A stretch of DNA of 64,000 nucleotides. Origin: Oscillospiraceae bacterium. GTDB lineage: Bacteria > Bacillota > Clostridia > Oscillospirales > Ruminococcaceae. Shown here piece after piece: positions 16,402 to 24,907 of this stretch. Numbering within the stretch: position 1 is the stretch's first letter; each line of letters begins with the position of its first letter. The stretch lies in contig CAAGJO010000030.1 of NCBI GenBank assembly GCA_900770285.1, positions 5,085 through 69,084 of the forward strand, read 5' to 3'. The notes below the pieces were generated by a model that did no database searches, was not told the origin of the DNA, and was given only the letters and a program-made list of their open reading frames with translations. The position numbers and the translations under genes are program-made.

Positions 16402-17640
16402 ATGAATATAAAAATAACACCGTCAGTTCTAACCGGGAAAGTAAAAATCCCTCCGTCAAAAAGCGTGGCGCATAGAATGATTATCGCCGCCGCTTTAGCA
16501 AAGGGTACTTCTGTAATTTCAAATGTTGACCTTTCAAAGGATATTACTGCAACTATTCATGCTATGAAGGCTTTGGGTGCAGATATTTCCGTTGAAGGTG
16601 ATACTGTAACTGTAAAAGGAATTGAACAGCCCCCTGAAAAAGCAGTTATAGATTGTAATGAATCAGGCTCTACAATGAGATTTCTGATTCCTGTTGCTTG
16701 TGCATTGGGAGTTGAAACCACTTTTGTTGGCAGGGGAAAGCTTCCTCAAAGACCTGTTACGCCTTATGTTGAGGAATTTCCTAAGCATGGTATTGAGTTT
16801 GATTTTTCCAATGCAGCTGAAGGCTGTGTATTGCCGTGTACTGTAAAAGGTAAGCTGACAAGCGGTGATTTTAATGTCAGCGGAGGGATTTCCTCACAGT
16901 TTATTACGGGACTTTTGCTTGCATTGACGCTGCTTGACAGCGACAGCAGAATCAATCTTACATCACATCTTGAATCCCGTCCGTATGTGGATATAACCAT
17001 TGCATGTCTTAAAAATTATGGCTGTGAAATATCTGAAACAGAAGATAGCTATACCGTAAAAGGCGGACAGGCTCTGATTGCCTGTGACGGCAGCGTGGAG
17101 GGAGATTATTCTCAGGCTGCATTTTTCCGTGTAGCAAATTCTCTTGGATCAAATGTAGAGATATGTGGTCTTTCTGAAAATTCAAGACAGGGTGATAAGG
17201 CAATTTTTGATATATGCAAAAACTGCGAAAAGAAAAATGGTGAACTTTCATCTTTTGAGGCTGATGTTTCGGATATTCCTGACCTTGTGCCGATTTTAAC
17301 GGTTCTTGCATGCTTTTGTAAAGGTAAATCAAGAATATATAATGCCGCAAGACTCAGAATAAAAGAATGTGACCGCCTTGAAGCAATTTCTGCTACCTTA
17401 AATAAACTTGGCGGAAAAGTTATTCAGCATGAGGACAGCCTTGAGATTGAAGGCGTTGAGAGTCTGCATGGCGGAGAAATTGATTCATATAACGATCATA
17501 GAATTGCTATGGCAATTTCCATAGCAGCAATAAGAAGCACCGATGATGTGGTGATCAACGGTGCAGAGTGCGTTTCAAAATCATATCCTGAGTTTTTTGA
17601 GGATTTTAAAAAGCTTAATGGAATTGCAAAAGAAATTTAA
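16402..17640 (+). CDS. aroA: 3-phosphoshikimate 1-carboxyvinyltransferase (EPSP synthase)
   Basis: Transfers enolpyruvate from PEP to shikimate-3-phosphate. It has 412 residues and the expected blocks: PPSKSVAHRM at the N-terminus, NESGSTMRFLIPVA, GRGKLPQRP, the RIKECDRLEAI motif and DHRIAMA near the C-terminus. ATG follows the aroB stop directly, with GGGGAAATG as ribosome site. The product feeds AroC encoded at 6891. The 3' end overlaps the convergent DUF1836 gene by 4 nt. Confidence 0.95.
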   Translation: MNIKITPSVLTGKVKIPPSKSVAHRMIIAAALAKGTSVISNVDLSKDITATIHAMKALGADISVEGDTVTVKGIEQPPEKAVIDCNESGSTMRFLIPVACALGVETTFVGRGKLPQRPVTPYVEEFPKHGIEFDFSNAAEGCVLPCTVKGKLTSGDFNVSGGISSQFITGLLLALTLLDSDSRINLTSHLESRPYVDITIACLKNYGCEISETEDSYTVKGGQALIACDGSVEGDYSQAAFFRVANSLGSNVEICGLSENSRQGDKAIFDICKNCEKKNGELSSFEADVSDIPDLVPILTVLACFCKGKSRIYNAARLRIKECDRLEAISATLNKLGGKVIQHEDSLEIEGVESLHGGEIDSYNDHRIAMAISIAAIRSTDDVVINGAECVSKSYPEFFEDFKKLNGIAKEI

Positions 17641-18203
17641 TCTTTAGTTTTTTCTTCTTCCTCGTCAACATGGTTTAACTTATTAAGCTTTGACAAGGAG
17701 TTTTCAGCTAAAAGCTTGCTTGCGCCGGAAATTGCGGCGGCGTGCATTATGGATAAGGAAAGCATAGTTGAAATGTCATACTCGCCTTGCCGCATATCCT
17801 TTGAATAGCGTTGAAGAATATCTGTACTGTTGGCGAAAGATTTTTCAAAATGAGATGAAAAGAAGTTCAGAACTTCCTTTTCAGTTCGTGTTCTCAGTAA
17901 ATTGTCAATTAGCATTCCTATTGACGGAATCGGCAGAACAGGTTTCATAACGCAGATAATTATAAGACGTGAAATATGTACACGTGAATATTTTTTCTTG
18001 ACGGGACTTGGAATAATCCCGTGCTTAACATAGTTGTTTATCATTGAAGAAGTAAGGGGGGCTTCACCTTCAGCGGAAAATCGGCTCATATATTTGCTCA
18101 TCAGTGTTATAACTTGATCCATATATAAATCAATTTCAGGTAACTCCTCCCAACGTGGAAGATGAAATTCTGTTAAATCTTTGTTTTGTTCAGCTTCGGC
18201 CAT
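17637..18203 (-). CDS. DUF1836 family protein
   Basis: A 188-residue soluble protein of the DUF1836 family common in Firmicutes. The first half has a MerR/HTH-like look (LTSSMINNYVKHGIIPSPVKKKYSRVHISRL). The rest is helical. I know of no established function. It faces aroA and shares 4 nt with it, with no terminator between, so the two transcripts overlap at their ends. Confidence 0.75.
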   Translation of the reverse strand: MAEAEQNKDLTEFHLPRWEELPEIDLYMDQVITLMSKYMSRFSAEGEAPLTSSMINNYVKHGIIPSPVKKKYSRVHISRLIIICVMKPVLPIPSIGMLIDNLLRTRTEKEVLNFFSSHFEKSFANSTDILQRYSKDMRQGEYDISTMLSLSIMHAAAISGASKLLAENSLSKLNKLNHVDEEEEKTKD

Positions 18204-18335
18204 GATTCATACTCCTAACTATAGTTTTTATACCTGAAATAATATTTTCAAATCTATCACATTATGCACACATTGATATGTAAAAATATGCTATGATTAC
18301 TGTTGATATTTGACTTATGTCTTGTATTATGAAGT

Positions 18336-18364
18336 ATTATAGCATATTTTTTTGACAATTACAA
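18336..18364 (-). promoter_or_regulatory. Probable promoter of the DUF1836 gene
   Basis: On the minus strand TTGTAA (18364-18359) and TATAAT (18341-18336) are 17 nt apart. It implies a 5' leader of about 120 nt. I see no clear structure in that leader. Confidence 0.5.
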
Positions 18365-18404
18365 GACGCTGATATAAACTTTTTTAAATAATTTGCAAAA
18401 AAGC

Positions 18405-18433
18405 TTGACATGGATAATATGAAATGATATAAT
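18405..18433 (+). promoter_or_regulatory. Promoter of the P-loop ATPase / 2-oxoacid oxidoreductase operon
   Basis: TTGACA at 18405-18410 and TATAAT at 18428-18433 are separated by 17 nt, a full consensus match. Confidence 0.85.
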
Positions 18434-18480
18434 GGTTTTGAAAACTAGATATAATAATTTTTGAAAGGCTAATAAATTGT

Positions 18481-19143
18481 ATGGAATATAAGTACAAAAA
18501 GATAACCGTAATAACAGGATATTACGGGTGCGGAAAAACTAATCTGGCTGTTAATCTTGCTGTAAAAATGAAGGCTTTGGGCAGGGTTACTCTGGTTGAT
18601 ATGGATACAGTAAATCCTTATTTCAGAACAGCTGATTTTAAGAATATGCTAGAAAATATGGGCATAAAGGTAGTTTGTCCGCAGTACGCAAATACTAATC
18701 TGGATATACCCGTTTTAAATTTTGATTTGGAAAAATTCTATGATGATACTGATTATCTTATTGTTGATATGGGAGGTGATGAGGCAGGAGCTTACGCACT
18801 GGGAAGATACCGCGGCTTTATTGAGCAGCACCCCGATGAGTATGATATTCTTTATGTATACAGTATGTATCGCAATGTTGAAGAAAACGTTGAAAATACT
18901 GTGAATACATTGCGGGAAATAGAAAAAGCTGACGGAATTGGCTGTACGGCATTGGTAAATAACTCAAATATGGGAGCAGAAACAACTGCCGTAATATATA
19001 AGAAATCTTTGGGCTTTGCATTGGAAGTTGAAAAGCTGAGCGGATTGAAAACAGCTTTCAGCTGTGTGCCTGAAGAAATGGCAGAAACCTGTTCGGAAAA
19101 TGAAATGCCTGTTAAAAGGTATGTAAAAATGATTTGGGAATAA
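18481..19143 (+). CDS. P-loop ATPase of the MinD/ParA-like (SIMIBI) class
   Basis: A 220-residue protein with Walker A GYYGCGKTN at residues 13-21, a deviant DMDTVNPYF switch-like block and DYLIVDMGGDEAG as a Walker B region. It resembles CobQ/MinD-type ATPases, but there is no membrane helix or partner gene that fixes a role. It is the first gene of an operon with ferredoxin and the three other subunits of a 2-oxoacid:ferredoxin oxidoreductase, which starts 39 nt later. A maturation or cluster-insertion role would fit, but that is inference from position only. Confidence 0.7.
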   Translation: MEYKYKKITVITGYYGCGKTNLAVNLAVKMKALGRVTLVDMDTVNPYFRTADFKNMLENMGIKVVCPQYANTNLDIPVLNFDLEKFYDDTDYLIVDMGGDEAGAYALGRYRGFIEQHPDEYDILYVYSMYRNVEENVENTVNTLREIEKADGIGCTALVNNSNMGAETTAVIYKKSLGFALEVEKLSGLKTAFSCVPEEMAETCSENEMPVKRYVKMIWE

Positions 19144-19182
19144 TAAATATAAAATTAAATATATACGGAAAGGTAAATTTGT

Positions 19183-19401
19183 ATGATTGAAATAAATAAA
19201 GAAAGGTGTAAGGGCTGTGGACTTTGCGTTGATACTTGTCCGCAGAAAATAATTCGTATTAACCGTGACAGTCATAATTCAAAAGGTTATTTTGCCGCAG
19301 AATGTTTTGACAATGAAAAGTGCATATCCTGTAAAATGTGTGCAGTTATGTGCCCCGATTGTGCAATAAAAGTTATGAAACGAGGAAAAGACGATGAGTA
19401 G
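19183..19401 (+). CDS. 2x[4Fe-4S] ferredoxin, delta subunit of 2-oxoacid:acceptor oxidoreductase
   Basis: A 72-residue protein with two clusters of cysteines, CKGCGLCVDTCP and CISCKMCAVMCP, each able to hold one [4Fe-4S] centre. It is the small electron-carrier subunit of the following complex. It overlaps the alpha subunit gene by 8 nt, which points to translational coupling. Confidence 0.88.
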   Translation: MIEINKERCKGCGLCVDTCPQKIIRINRDSHNSKGYFAAECFDNEKCISCKMCAVMCPDCAIKVMKRGKDDE

Positions 19402-20455
19402 AGTTTTAATGAAAGGAAATGAGGCGCTTGCTGAGGCTGCTATGAGAGCAGGCTGTAAATGCTTTTTCGGATATCCCATAACACCTCAGACTGAAATATC
19501 AGCCTATCTTGCTAAAAATATGCCAAAGCATAACGGAGTATTTCTTCAGGCAGAAAGTGAAGTAGCCGCTATAAATATGGTCCTTGGTGCAGCCTCTGCA
19601 GGGGTCAGAGCAATGACGTCAAGCTCATCTCCGGGAATATCCCTTAAATCTGAAGGTATATCATATATAGCAGGTTCAGATCTGCCATGTGTTATTGTAA
19701 ATGTTGAACGAGGCGGTCCGGGACTTGGCGGAATTCAGCCGTCACAGTCTGATTATAACCTTGCAACAAAGGCAGCAGGCCACGGCGATTTTAATATGCT
19801 GGTGTTTGCACCGTCATCAGTTCAGGAAACTGTTGATATGACATTTAAGGCTTTTGATAGAGCTGATAAATATAGAATGCCTGCCATGATTTTGTCAGAT
19901 GGACTTTTGGGACAAATGATGGAGCCTGTGGAATTTCCGGATGAAGTTCCTCAGCAGATTGAAAAGCCCTGGGCTTGTAACGGTCATGAAAATAAGCGTA
20001 AGCATAACATAATAAATTCACTTTACTTAAAACCTGACGAGCTTGAAGCATCGGTTGATGCAAGATATAAACGATATGAAGAAGTAGAAGAGAAATGCTC
20101 AGAATGTGAAGCTTATCTTTGTGATGATGCAGAAATTGTGGTAACAGCTTTTGGTGCATGTGCGAGAATTGCAAAGAATGCAGTTGATGCCGCAAGAGAA
20201 AAAGGTATCAGGGCAGGACTTTTCAGACCAAAGACACTGTATCCTTTCCCAAAAAATCAGCTGAAAGATGCTTGTAAAACTGCAATATCTGTTTTGTGCG
20301 TTGAGATGTCAAAGGGACAAATGGTTGAAGATATAAGACTTTATCTGGAGTGCAGAATACCCGTTTATTTCTATGGAAGAACAGGAGGAAATATTCCTGC
20401 ACCAAAGGATGTTTTGGCGAATATTGAAAAAAGCTTGGAAATAAGCAGATCTTAA
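19394..20455 (+). CDS. vorB: 2-oxoacid:ferredoxin oxidoreductase, alpha subunit (VorB/KorA type)
   Basis: A 353-residue subunit that with the beta subunit binds the 2-oxoacid and CoA and yields acyl-CoA, CO2 and reduced ferredoxin. The N-terminus GNEALAEAAMRAGCKCFFGYPITPQTEI is the family signature. The block TSSSSPGISLKSEGISYIAG follows. The order delta-alpha-beta-gamma is that of Vor/Kor enzymes. Branched-chain 2-oxoacids are the likeliest substrates because ilvE lies next door, but 2-oxoglutarate cannot be ruled out. Confidence 0.88.
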   Translation: MSRVLMKGNEALAEAAMRAGCKCFFGYPITPQTEISAYLAKNMPKHNGVFLQAESEVAAINMVLGAASAGVRAMTSSSSPGISLKSEGISYIAGSDLPCVIVNVERGGPGLGGIQPSQSDYNLATKAAGHGDFNMLVFAPSSVQETVDMTFKAFDRADKYRMPAMILSDGLLGQMMEPVEFPDEVPQQIEKPWACNGHENKRKHNIINSLYLKPDELEASVDARYKRYEEVEEKCSECEAYLCDDAEIVVTAFGACARIAKNAVDAAREKGIRAGLFRPKTLYPFPKNQLKDACKTAISVLCVEMSKGQMVEDIRLYLECRIPVYFYGRTGGNIPAPKDVLANIEKSLEISRS

Positions 20456-20476
20456 TCAGAAAGGACGATTGTAATT

Positions 20477-21229
20477 ATGGAAATAATTTATGACAGACCT
20501 CATGCTCTGCTTGATGTTCCAACCCATTACTGCCCGGGCTGTACTCATGGAATTATTCACAAGCTTGTTGCAGAGGTTATTGACGAGCTGGATATAGAAG
20601 GAAAAACCGTTGGCATATGTCCTGTAGGCTGTGCAGTTATGGCATATGACTATTTCAGCTGTGATATGATCGAGGCGGCACATGGCAGAGCACCTGCTGT
20701 TGCAACAGGCGTAAAAAGAGCTAAGCCTGATTCGGTTGTTTTCACATATCAGGGCGATGGGGATCTTGCAGCTATCGGAACATGTGAAACAGTTCATGCT
20801 GCGTCAAGAGGCGAAAATATAACTGTAATCTTTGTTAACAATACAATTTACGGTATGACAGGCGGTCAGATGGCACCGACTACTATACCGGGACAAGTTA
20901 CGCAGACTACACCATACGGAAGAGATCCTCAGGTTAATGGTTATCCTCTTAAAGTCTGCGAATTGCTGGCACAGTGTGACGGAACAGCCCTTGCACAGCG
21001 TGTTTCAGTTGATACAGTGCCTAATATTCTTACAGCTAAAAAAGCAATCAAAAAGGCTTTTCAGAATCAGATAGATAAAAAAGGCTTTTCAATAGTTGAG
21101 ATACTTTCAACCTGCCCGACCAACTGGGGAATGACGCCGCAGGAAGCTTTGGAAAGACTCCGTAAGGAAATGATACCATATTATCCTTTAGGTGTTTATA
21201 AAGATACAGATGTTTGGAATCATTCATAA
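20477..21229 (+). CDS. 2-oxoacid:ferredoxin oxidoreductase, beta (TPP-binding) subunit
   Basis: A 250-residue subunit with HYCPGCTHG near the N-terminus and the TPP/Mg motif QGDGDLAAIGTCETVHAASR ... NNTIYGMTGGQMAPTT. This is the catalytic TPP half of the enzyme. It starts 21 nt after the alpha subunit stop, behind AGAAAGGACG. Confidence 0.9.
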   Translation: MEIIYDRPHALLDVPTHYCPGCTHGIIHKLVAEVIDELDIEGKTVGICPVGCAVMAYDYFSCDMIEAAHGRAPAVATGVKRAKPDSVVFTYQGDGDLAAIGTCETVHAASRGENITVIFVNNTIYGMTGGQMAPTTIPGQVTQTTPYGRDPQVNGYPLKVCELLAQCDGTALAQRVSVDTVPNILTAKKAIKKAFQNQIDKKGFSIVEILSTCPTNWGMTPQEALERLRKEMIPYYPLGVYKDTDVWNHS

Positions 21230-21244
21230 GAAAGGGATGATAGT

Positions 21245-21787
21245 ATGTTAACTGAAATTGTTTTTTCCGGTTTTGGAGGACAAGGAATATTGTTTGCAGG
21301 AAAATGCCTGGCGCTTAGTGCTATGACGGTTAATAGAGAGATATCATGGCTGCCGTCATACGGTCCTGAAATGCGTGGAGGAACAGCAAACTGTTCTGTA
21401 TGTATATCTGACCGACCAATCGGTTCACCTCTGGTAACTGAACCTGATATTCTGGTGGTAATGAATACACCATCTTTTGATAGATTTGAACATGCCGTAA
21501 AAAGCGGAGGAAAACTGTTTTGTGACAGCAGTATAGCAGAGCGGAGATCAGACCGTAAGGATATTGATTGTTATTACATTCCTGCATCGGCACTTGCAGC
21601 TGAAAATAAGCTTGACGGTATGGCAAATATCATTATGCTTGGTAAAATGGTAAAGGAATGTGCAGGAGAGCTTTTGGGAATAACCATTGAAAATATTGAA
21701 GAGTCATTCAGAAAAATAATCCCAAAGGCAAAAGAAAAGCTCGCTGAAAAGAATATCAAGGCACTGAAAATCGGTATGGCACTATAA
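21245..21787 (+). CDS. 2-oxoacid:ferredoxin oxidoreductase, gamma subunit
   Basis: A 180-residue subunit opening with FSGFGGQGILFAGKCLA, the usual gamma motif, then SWLPSYGPEMRGGTANCSV. It completes the four-subunit complex. It is the last gene of the operon and is followed by a strong shared terminator. Confidence 0.9.
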   Translation: MLTEIVFSGFGGQGILFAGKCLALSAMTVNREISWLPSYGPEMRGGTANCSVCISDRPIGSPLVTEPDILVVMNTPSFDRFEHAVKSGGKLFCDSSIAERRSDRKDIDCYYIPASALAAENKLDGMANIIMLGKMVKECAGELLGITIENIEESFRKIIPKAKEKLAEKNIKALKIGMAL

Positions 21788-21823
21788 TTAGGTATAAGAA
21801 ATGTTATATTAAGATTTACAAAA

Positions 21824-21851
21824 AAGGCACTGCATTTTTTTGCAGTGCCTT
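21824..21851. terminator. Bidirectional terminator between the oxidoreductase operon and ilvE
   Basis: A perfect 11-bp stem (21824-21834 with 21841-21851) with a T-rich loop. A six-T tract follows on the minus strand; the plus-strand tail is weaker. The convergent gene ends flank it. Confidence 0.88.
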
Positions 21852-21863
21852 GATTATTATATA

Positions 21864-22934
21864 TTAATCAATTTTGCAGATCCAACCGAATTCATCAGGA
21901 ATCTTGCCCCATTGAATTCCGGTCATTGTATCATAAAGCATTTGTGAGATAGGTCCGATCTTGTTGTCGTTGATAGTCATAATCTTGTCGCCCCATTTAA
22001 GATGACCTACAGGAGAAATAACTGCGGCAGTACCTGTACCGAATACTTCGTTAAGCTTTCCTTCGTCATAAGCCTTTGCAATTTCTTCAATGGAAATACG
22101 TCTTTCAGAAACTTTGTAGCCCTTCTTCTTACAGATTTCAAGAGCAGATTTTCTTGTAATGCCCGGAAGAACGGAACCGGTAAGCTCAGGAGTAATAACT
22201 TCGCCGTCAATTACAAAGAAAATGTTCATTGAACCAACTTCTTCAACGTATTTTCTTTCAACGCCGTCCAGCCAAAGAACCTGTTCGTAATCCTGTTTTT
22301 CAGCCTCGTCTTGACCTTTAAGGGAAATTGCATAGTTTGCAGCAGTTTTAGCAAAACCTGTGCCGCCTCTTACGGCTCTTACATAGTTGTTTTCAACATA
22401 GATCTTAACAGGGTTAAGTCCAGTTGAATAATAAGCACCTGACGGTGAAAGTATGATCATAAATAAATAGTGTGAAGCAGGCTTTACACCAATGTATGGA
22501 TCAGTTGAAATAATAAAAGGTCTTATGTAAAGTGAAGCACCCTCCTTGTGAGGTACCCAGTCCTTTTCAATTTCAATGAGTTTTTTAAGAGCGTAAAGAG
22601 CGTCTTCCTCGTTGATCTTAGGAATAACCATTCTTTCGCATGAATTATTCATTCTTTTGAAGTTTTCGTCAGGTCTGAAAAGCTGAATATGTCCGTCATC
22701 AGTACGGTATGCTTTAAGTCCTTCAAAAATTTCCTGTGCATAGTGCAGGCACATTGATGCAGGAGAAAGTGAAATATCACCATAAGGAACAATTCGTGCG
22801 TCGTGCCAGCCTTCACCCTCGTCATAATTCATAACAAACATGTGGTCGGTAAAAATATGACCAAAACCAAGCTTTGATTCATCTTCAGGCTTAGCTTTAG
22901 GAGTTTTTGTAAGCTCCAACTTAATGTCCAACAT
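21864..22934 (-). CDS. ilvE: Branched-chain amino-acid aminotransferase
   Basis: A 356-residue fold-type IV PLP enzyme that interconverts Val, Leu and Ile with their 2-oxoacids. It is of the long type. The PLP lysine should be Lys196 in GGTGFAKTAANY. Other conserved blocks are QEIFEGLKAYR, LYIRPFI, EVGSMNIFFV and LPGITRKSALE. The ATG follows AAGGAAGGA. It works downstream of IlvB and could supply 2-oxoacids to the oxidoreductase encoded by the facing operon. Confidence 0.94.
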   Translation of the reverse strand: MLDIKLELTKTPKAKPEDESKLGFGHIFTDHMFVMNYDEGEGWHDARIVPYGDISLSPASMCLHYAQEIFEGLKAYRTDDGHIQLFRPDENFKRMNNSCERMVIPKINEEDALYALKKLIEIEKDWVPHKEGASLYIRPFIISTDPYIGVKPASHYLFMIILSPSGAYYSTGLNPVKIYVENNYVRAVRGGTGFAKTAANYAISLKGQDEAEKQDYEQVLWLDGVERKYVEEVGSMNIFFVIDGEVITPELTGSVLPGITRKSALEICKKKGYKVSERRISIEEIAKAYDEGKLNEVFGTGTAAVISPVGHLKWGDKIMTINDNKIGPISQMLYDTMTGIQWGKIPDEFGWICKID

Positions 22935-22968
22935 ATATATCCTTCCTTTTCAATATTATCTGATAAAT

Positions 22969-22997
22969 ATTATACTACATTATCTTTTGATTTTCAA
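22969..22997 (-). promoter_or_regulatory. Promoter of ilvE
   Basis: On the minus strand TTGAAA (22997-22992) and TATAAT (22974-22969) are 17 nt apart. Confidence 0.75.
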
Positions 22998-23105
22998 TAG
23001 CATATTGCTAAAAAATCCGATTAAATTTGCCATTTTTGAATAATTGAGAAGAATTTCCTGCATTTTTTCAGGCTGTTCCTCAAAAAATATGCCAATGCAG
23101 CTTTG

Positions 23106-23134
23106 TTGCAATTTATCGAAAATTGTAGTATAAT
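23106..23134 (+). promoter_or_regulatory. Promoter of the YkuD-like protein gene
   Basis: TTGCAA at 23106-23111 and TATAAT at 23129-23134 are 17 nt apart, about 50 nt before the ATG at 23185. Confidence 0.7.
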
Positions 23135-23184
23135 TAAGCTGTGAAAAAAGCTATTAGTTTGTATACAGAAAGGTTTATTTAATA

Positions 23185-24726
23185 ATGGATAATCAGGAAA
23201 ATTTACAAATGAATGTTTCAAATGCCGGACCGAATAACTCTGTAAGGTTTGATAACCGCATACCTGAGCCGCCAAAGAAAAAGACTAACACTCTGACATT
23301 GGTTTTGCTTTTTGTGATAATGTTCATATTCTTTGCATGTGCTGCTTTTTATGGAGTCGGCTGTTATTATATGCATGATAAGTTTTTGCCTAATACGTTT
23401 ATAAATTCGTCAGACTGCAGTCTTGCTACAAAAGAAAAAGCTGTAGATTTTTTGAATAGCTCTTTAAGTGATGACTATAAAAAGGTATATACCATAAAAA
23501 AGGCAGACGGTACAGATTTTAAGATTGCCTATAAGGATATATGCAGCCATCAGGACTTTGAAAAAATGATTGATAACTGTTTTAGTGAGCAGAATCATTG
23601 GCTGTGGTTTGTAAATATGTTTAAAAAAGATGAGTATTCTGTCGATACTACAATTACTGTTGATTATGATGCTATTGATGCTCAAATCAGAAATAATGTT
23701 TTTACAACTAAAAAAAATGAGACTCCCAAGAATGCTTATATCAGACAGAATGGCAGTGAGTATGAAGTCGTGCCGGAAACTCATAGTACCAGCATTTCCG
23801 CAGATAAAAAAGATTATGTTGTAAACTATATTAAAAATGAAATCATTGCAGGCAATACTGATATCGATATTTCTGATTTGGATTGTTATGATAAAGCAGC
23901 AATTACAGAAGAAGATCTCTCTGTTGTATGTGATGAGCTTAATCATATGAAGAACCGTGAAATTACTGTGGATTTTGGTTTTAAGCAGGAGAAAATAAAG
24001 GGTACAGAAATGCAGGGCTGGATAGTTCTTGGAAAGCAAGACTCGTCTGAACCTTATTCTGTTGATAAAACGAAAGTTGAAACCTATGTTAAAAAGCTTG
24101 CTGAAAAATATAATACATATGGAAAGAGCAGAATCTTTAAAACTGCAGGCAATAAAAAAATCACAGTGGATCAGGGCAGCGGGCTTTACGGAAGATATCT
24201 TGATAACAGCAAAACTGTGGATGTATTAATTTCAGCTGTAAAATCAGGAAATTCCTCTGTTGTAAGCCCTGTTTATAAAACTGACGGCAGTTATAGTTAT
24301 ACAAATAATGCTGAATGGAAAAACGGTTCAGATATTGGCAATACATACGTTGAAATTGATTTGACAAAACAAACTCTTTGGTATTTTGAAAACGGCAAAA
24401 AAATTCTCACAGCAAAAATTGTTTCAGGACTTGCCAATGCTTCTGAAACTCCAGTGGGAGTGTATTCCGTAATTGATAAAAAACAGAATCAGCTGCTGCA
24501 GGGTACACTTTCCAACGGAAAACCGTGGCAGGAATATGTTACTTATGAATGTGTCCTGAATTTAAACGGTGTGAATATTTCCGACTCTTCAAAGCATAAA
24601 ACATTTGGCGGAACAGTTTATAAAAAAAGCGGAAACAGGGGCGGATATGTCAGCCTTGCCAAAAAGGACGCAAATACAATTTATGATAAGGTTGAAAAAG
24701 GTACACCATGTGTAATCTATAAATAA
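23185..24726 (+). CDS. Membrane-anchored YkuD-family protein lacking the catalytic His/Cys (pseudo-L,D-transpeptidase)
   Basis: A 513-residue protein with one transmembrane helix at about residues 35-60 and a long extracellular part. Residues ~80-370 resemble the putative peptidoglycan-binding region found before YkuD domains. Residues ~385-513 have the YkuD scaffold (YVEIDLTKQTLWYFENGKK, SETPVGVYSV, FGGTVYKKSG, VEKGTPCVIY). In active enzymes the last third reads SHGC, with the cysteine as nucleophile. Here it reads Asn484-Arg485-Gly486-Gly487, and the upstream conserved His is Ser466. The frame is intact, so this looks like a maintained inactive relative. It may bind peptidoglycan without cross-linking it. 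Confidence 0.8.
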   Translation: MDNQENLQMNVSNAGPNNSVRFDNRIPEPPKKKTNTLTLVLLFVIMFIFFACAAFYGVGCYYMHDKFLPNTFINSSDCSLATKEKAVDFLNSSLSDDYKKVYTIKKADGTDFKIAYKDICSHQDFEKMIDNCFSEQNHWLWFVNMFKKDEYSVDTTITVDYDAIDAQIRNNVFTTKKNETPKNAYIRQNGSEYEVVPETHSTSISADKKDYVVNYIKNEIIAGNTDIDISDLDCYDKAAITEEDLSVVCDELNHMKNREITVDFGFKQEKIKGTEMQGWIVLGKQDSSEPYSVDKTKVETYVKKLAEKYNTYGKSRIFKTAGNKKITVDQGSGLYGRYLDNSKTVDVLISAVKSGNSSVVSPVYKTDGSYSYTNNAEWKNGSDIGNTYVEIDLTKQTLWYFENGKKILTAKIVSGLANASETPVGVYSVIDKKQNQLLQGTLSNGKPWQEYVTYECVLNLNGVNISDSSKHKTFGGTVYKKSGNRGGYVSLAKKDANTIYDKVEKGTPCVIYK

Positions 24727-24869
24727 CGGGCAGGAGAGCGCTTTCTGTACCATTTCATCTTTTGTGGATTTGCGATTGATACAATTTTTATAGCATAGGT
24801 TTTAATAATTTATCTGATAATTAATTGTAATGGGGACGTTGTTCACAATGCTCTTTGAGTTTAATAACA

Positions 24870-24907
24870 AATTCAGGACGTGATGCAAAATCACGTCCTG
24901 AATTTTT
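24870..24907. terminator. Bidirectional terminator between the YkuD-like gene and the endolysin gene
   Basis: A perfect 14-bp stem (24870-24883 with 24891-24904) with a 7-nt loop. TTTTT follows on the plus strand. The right arm runs up to the last base of the minus-strand endolysin stop codon. Confidence 0.85.
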
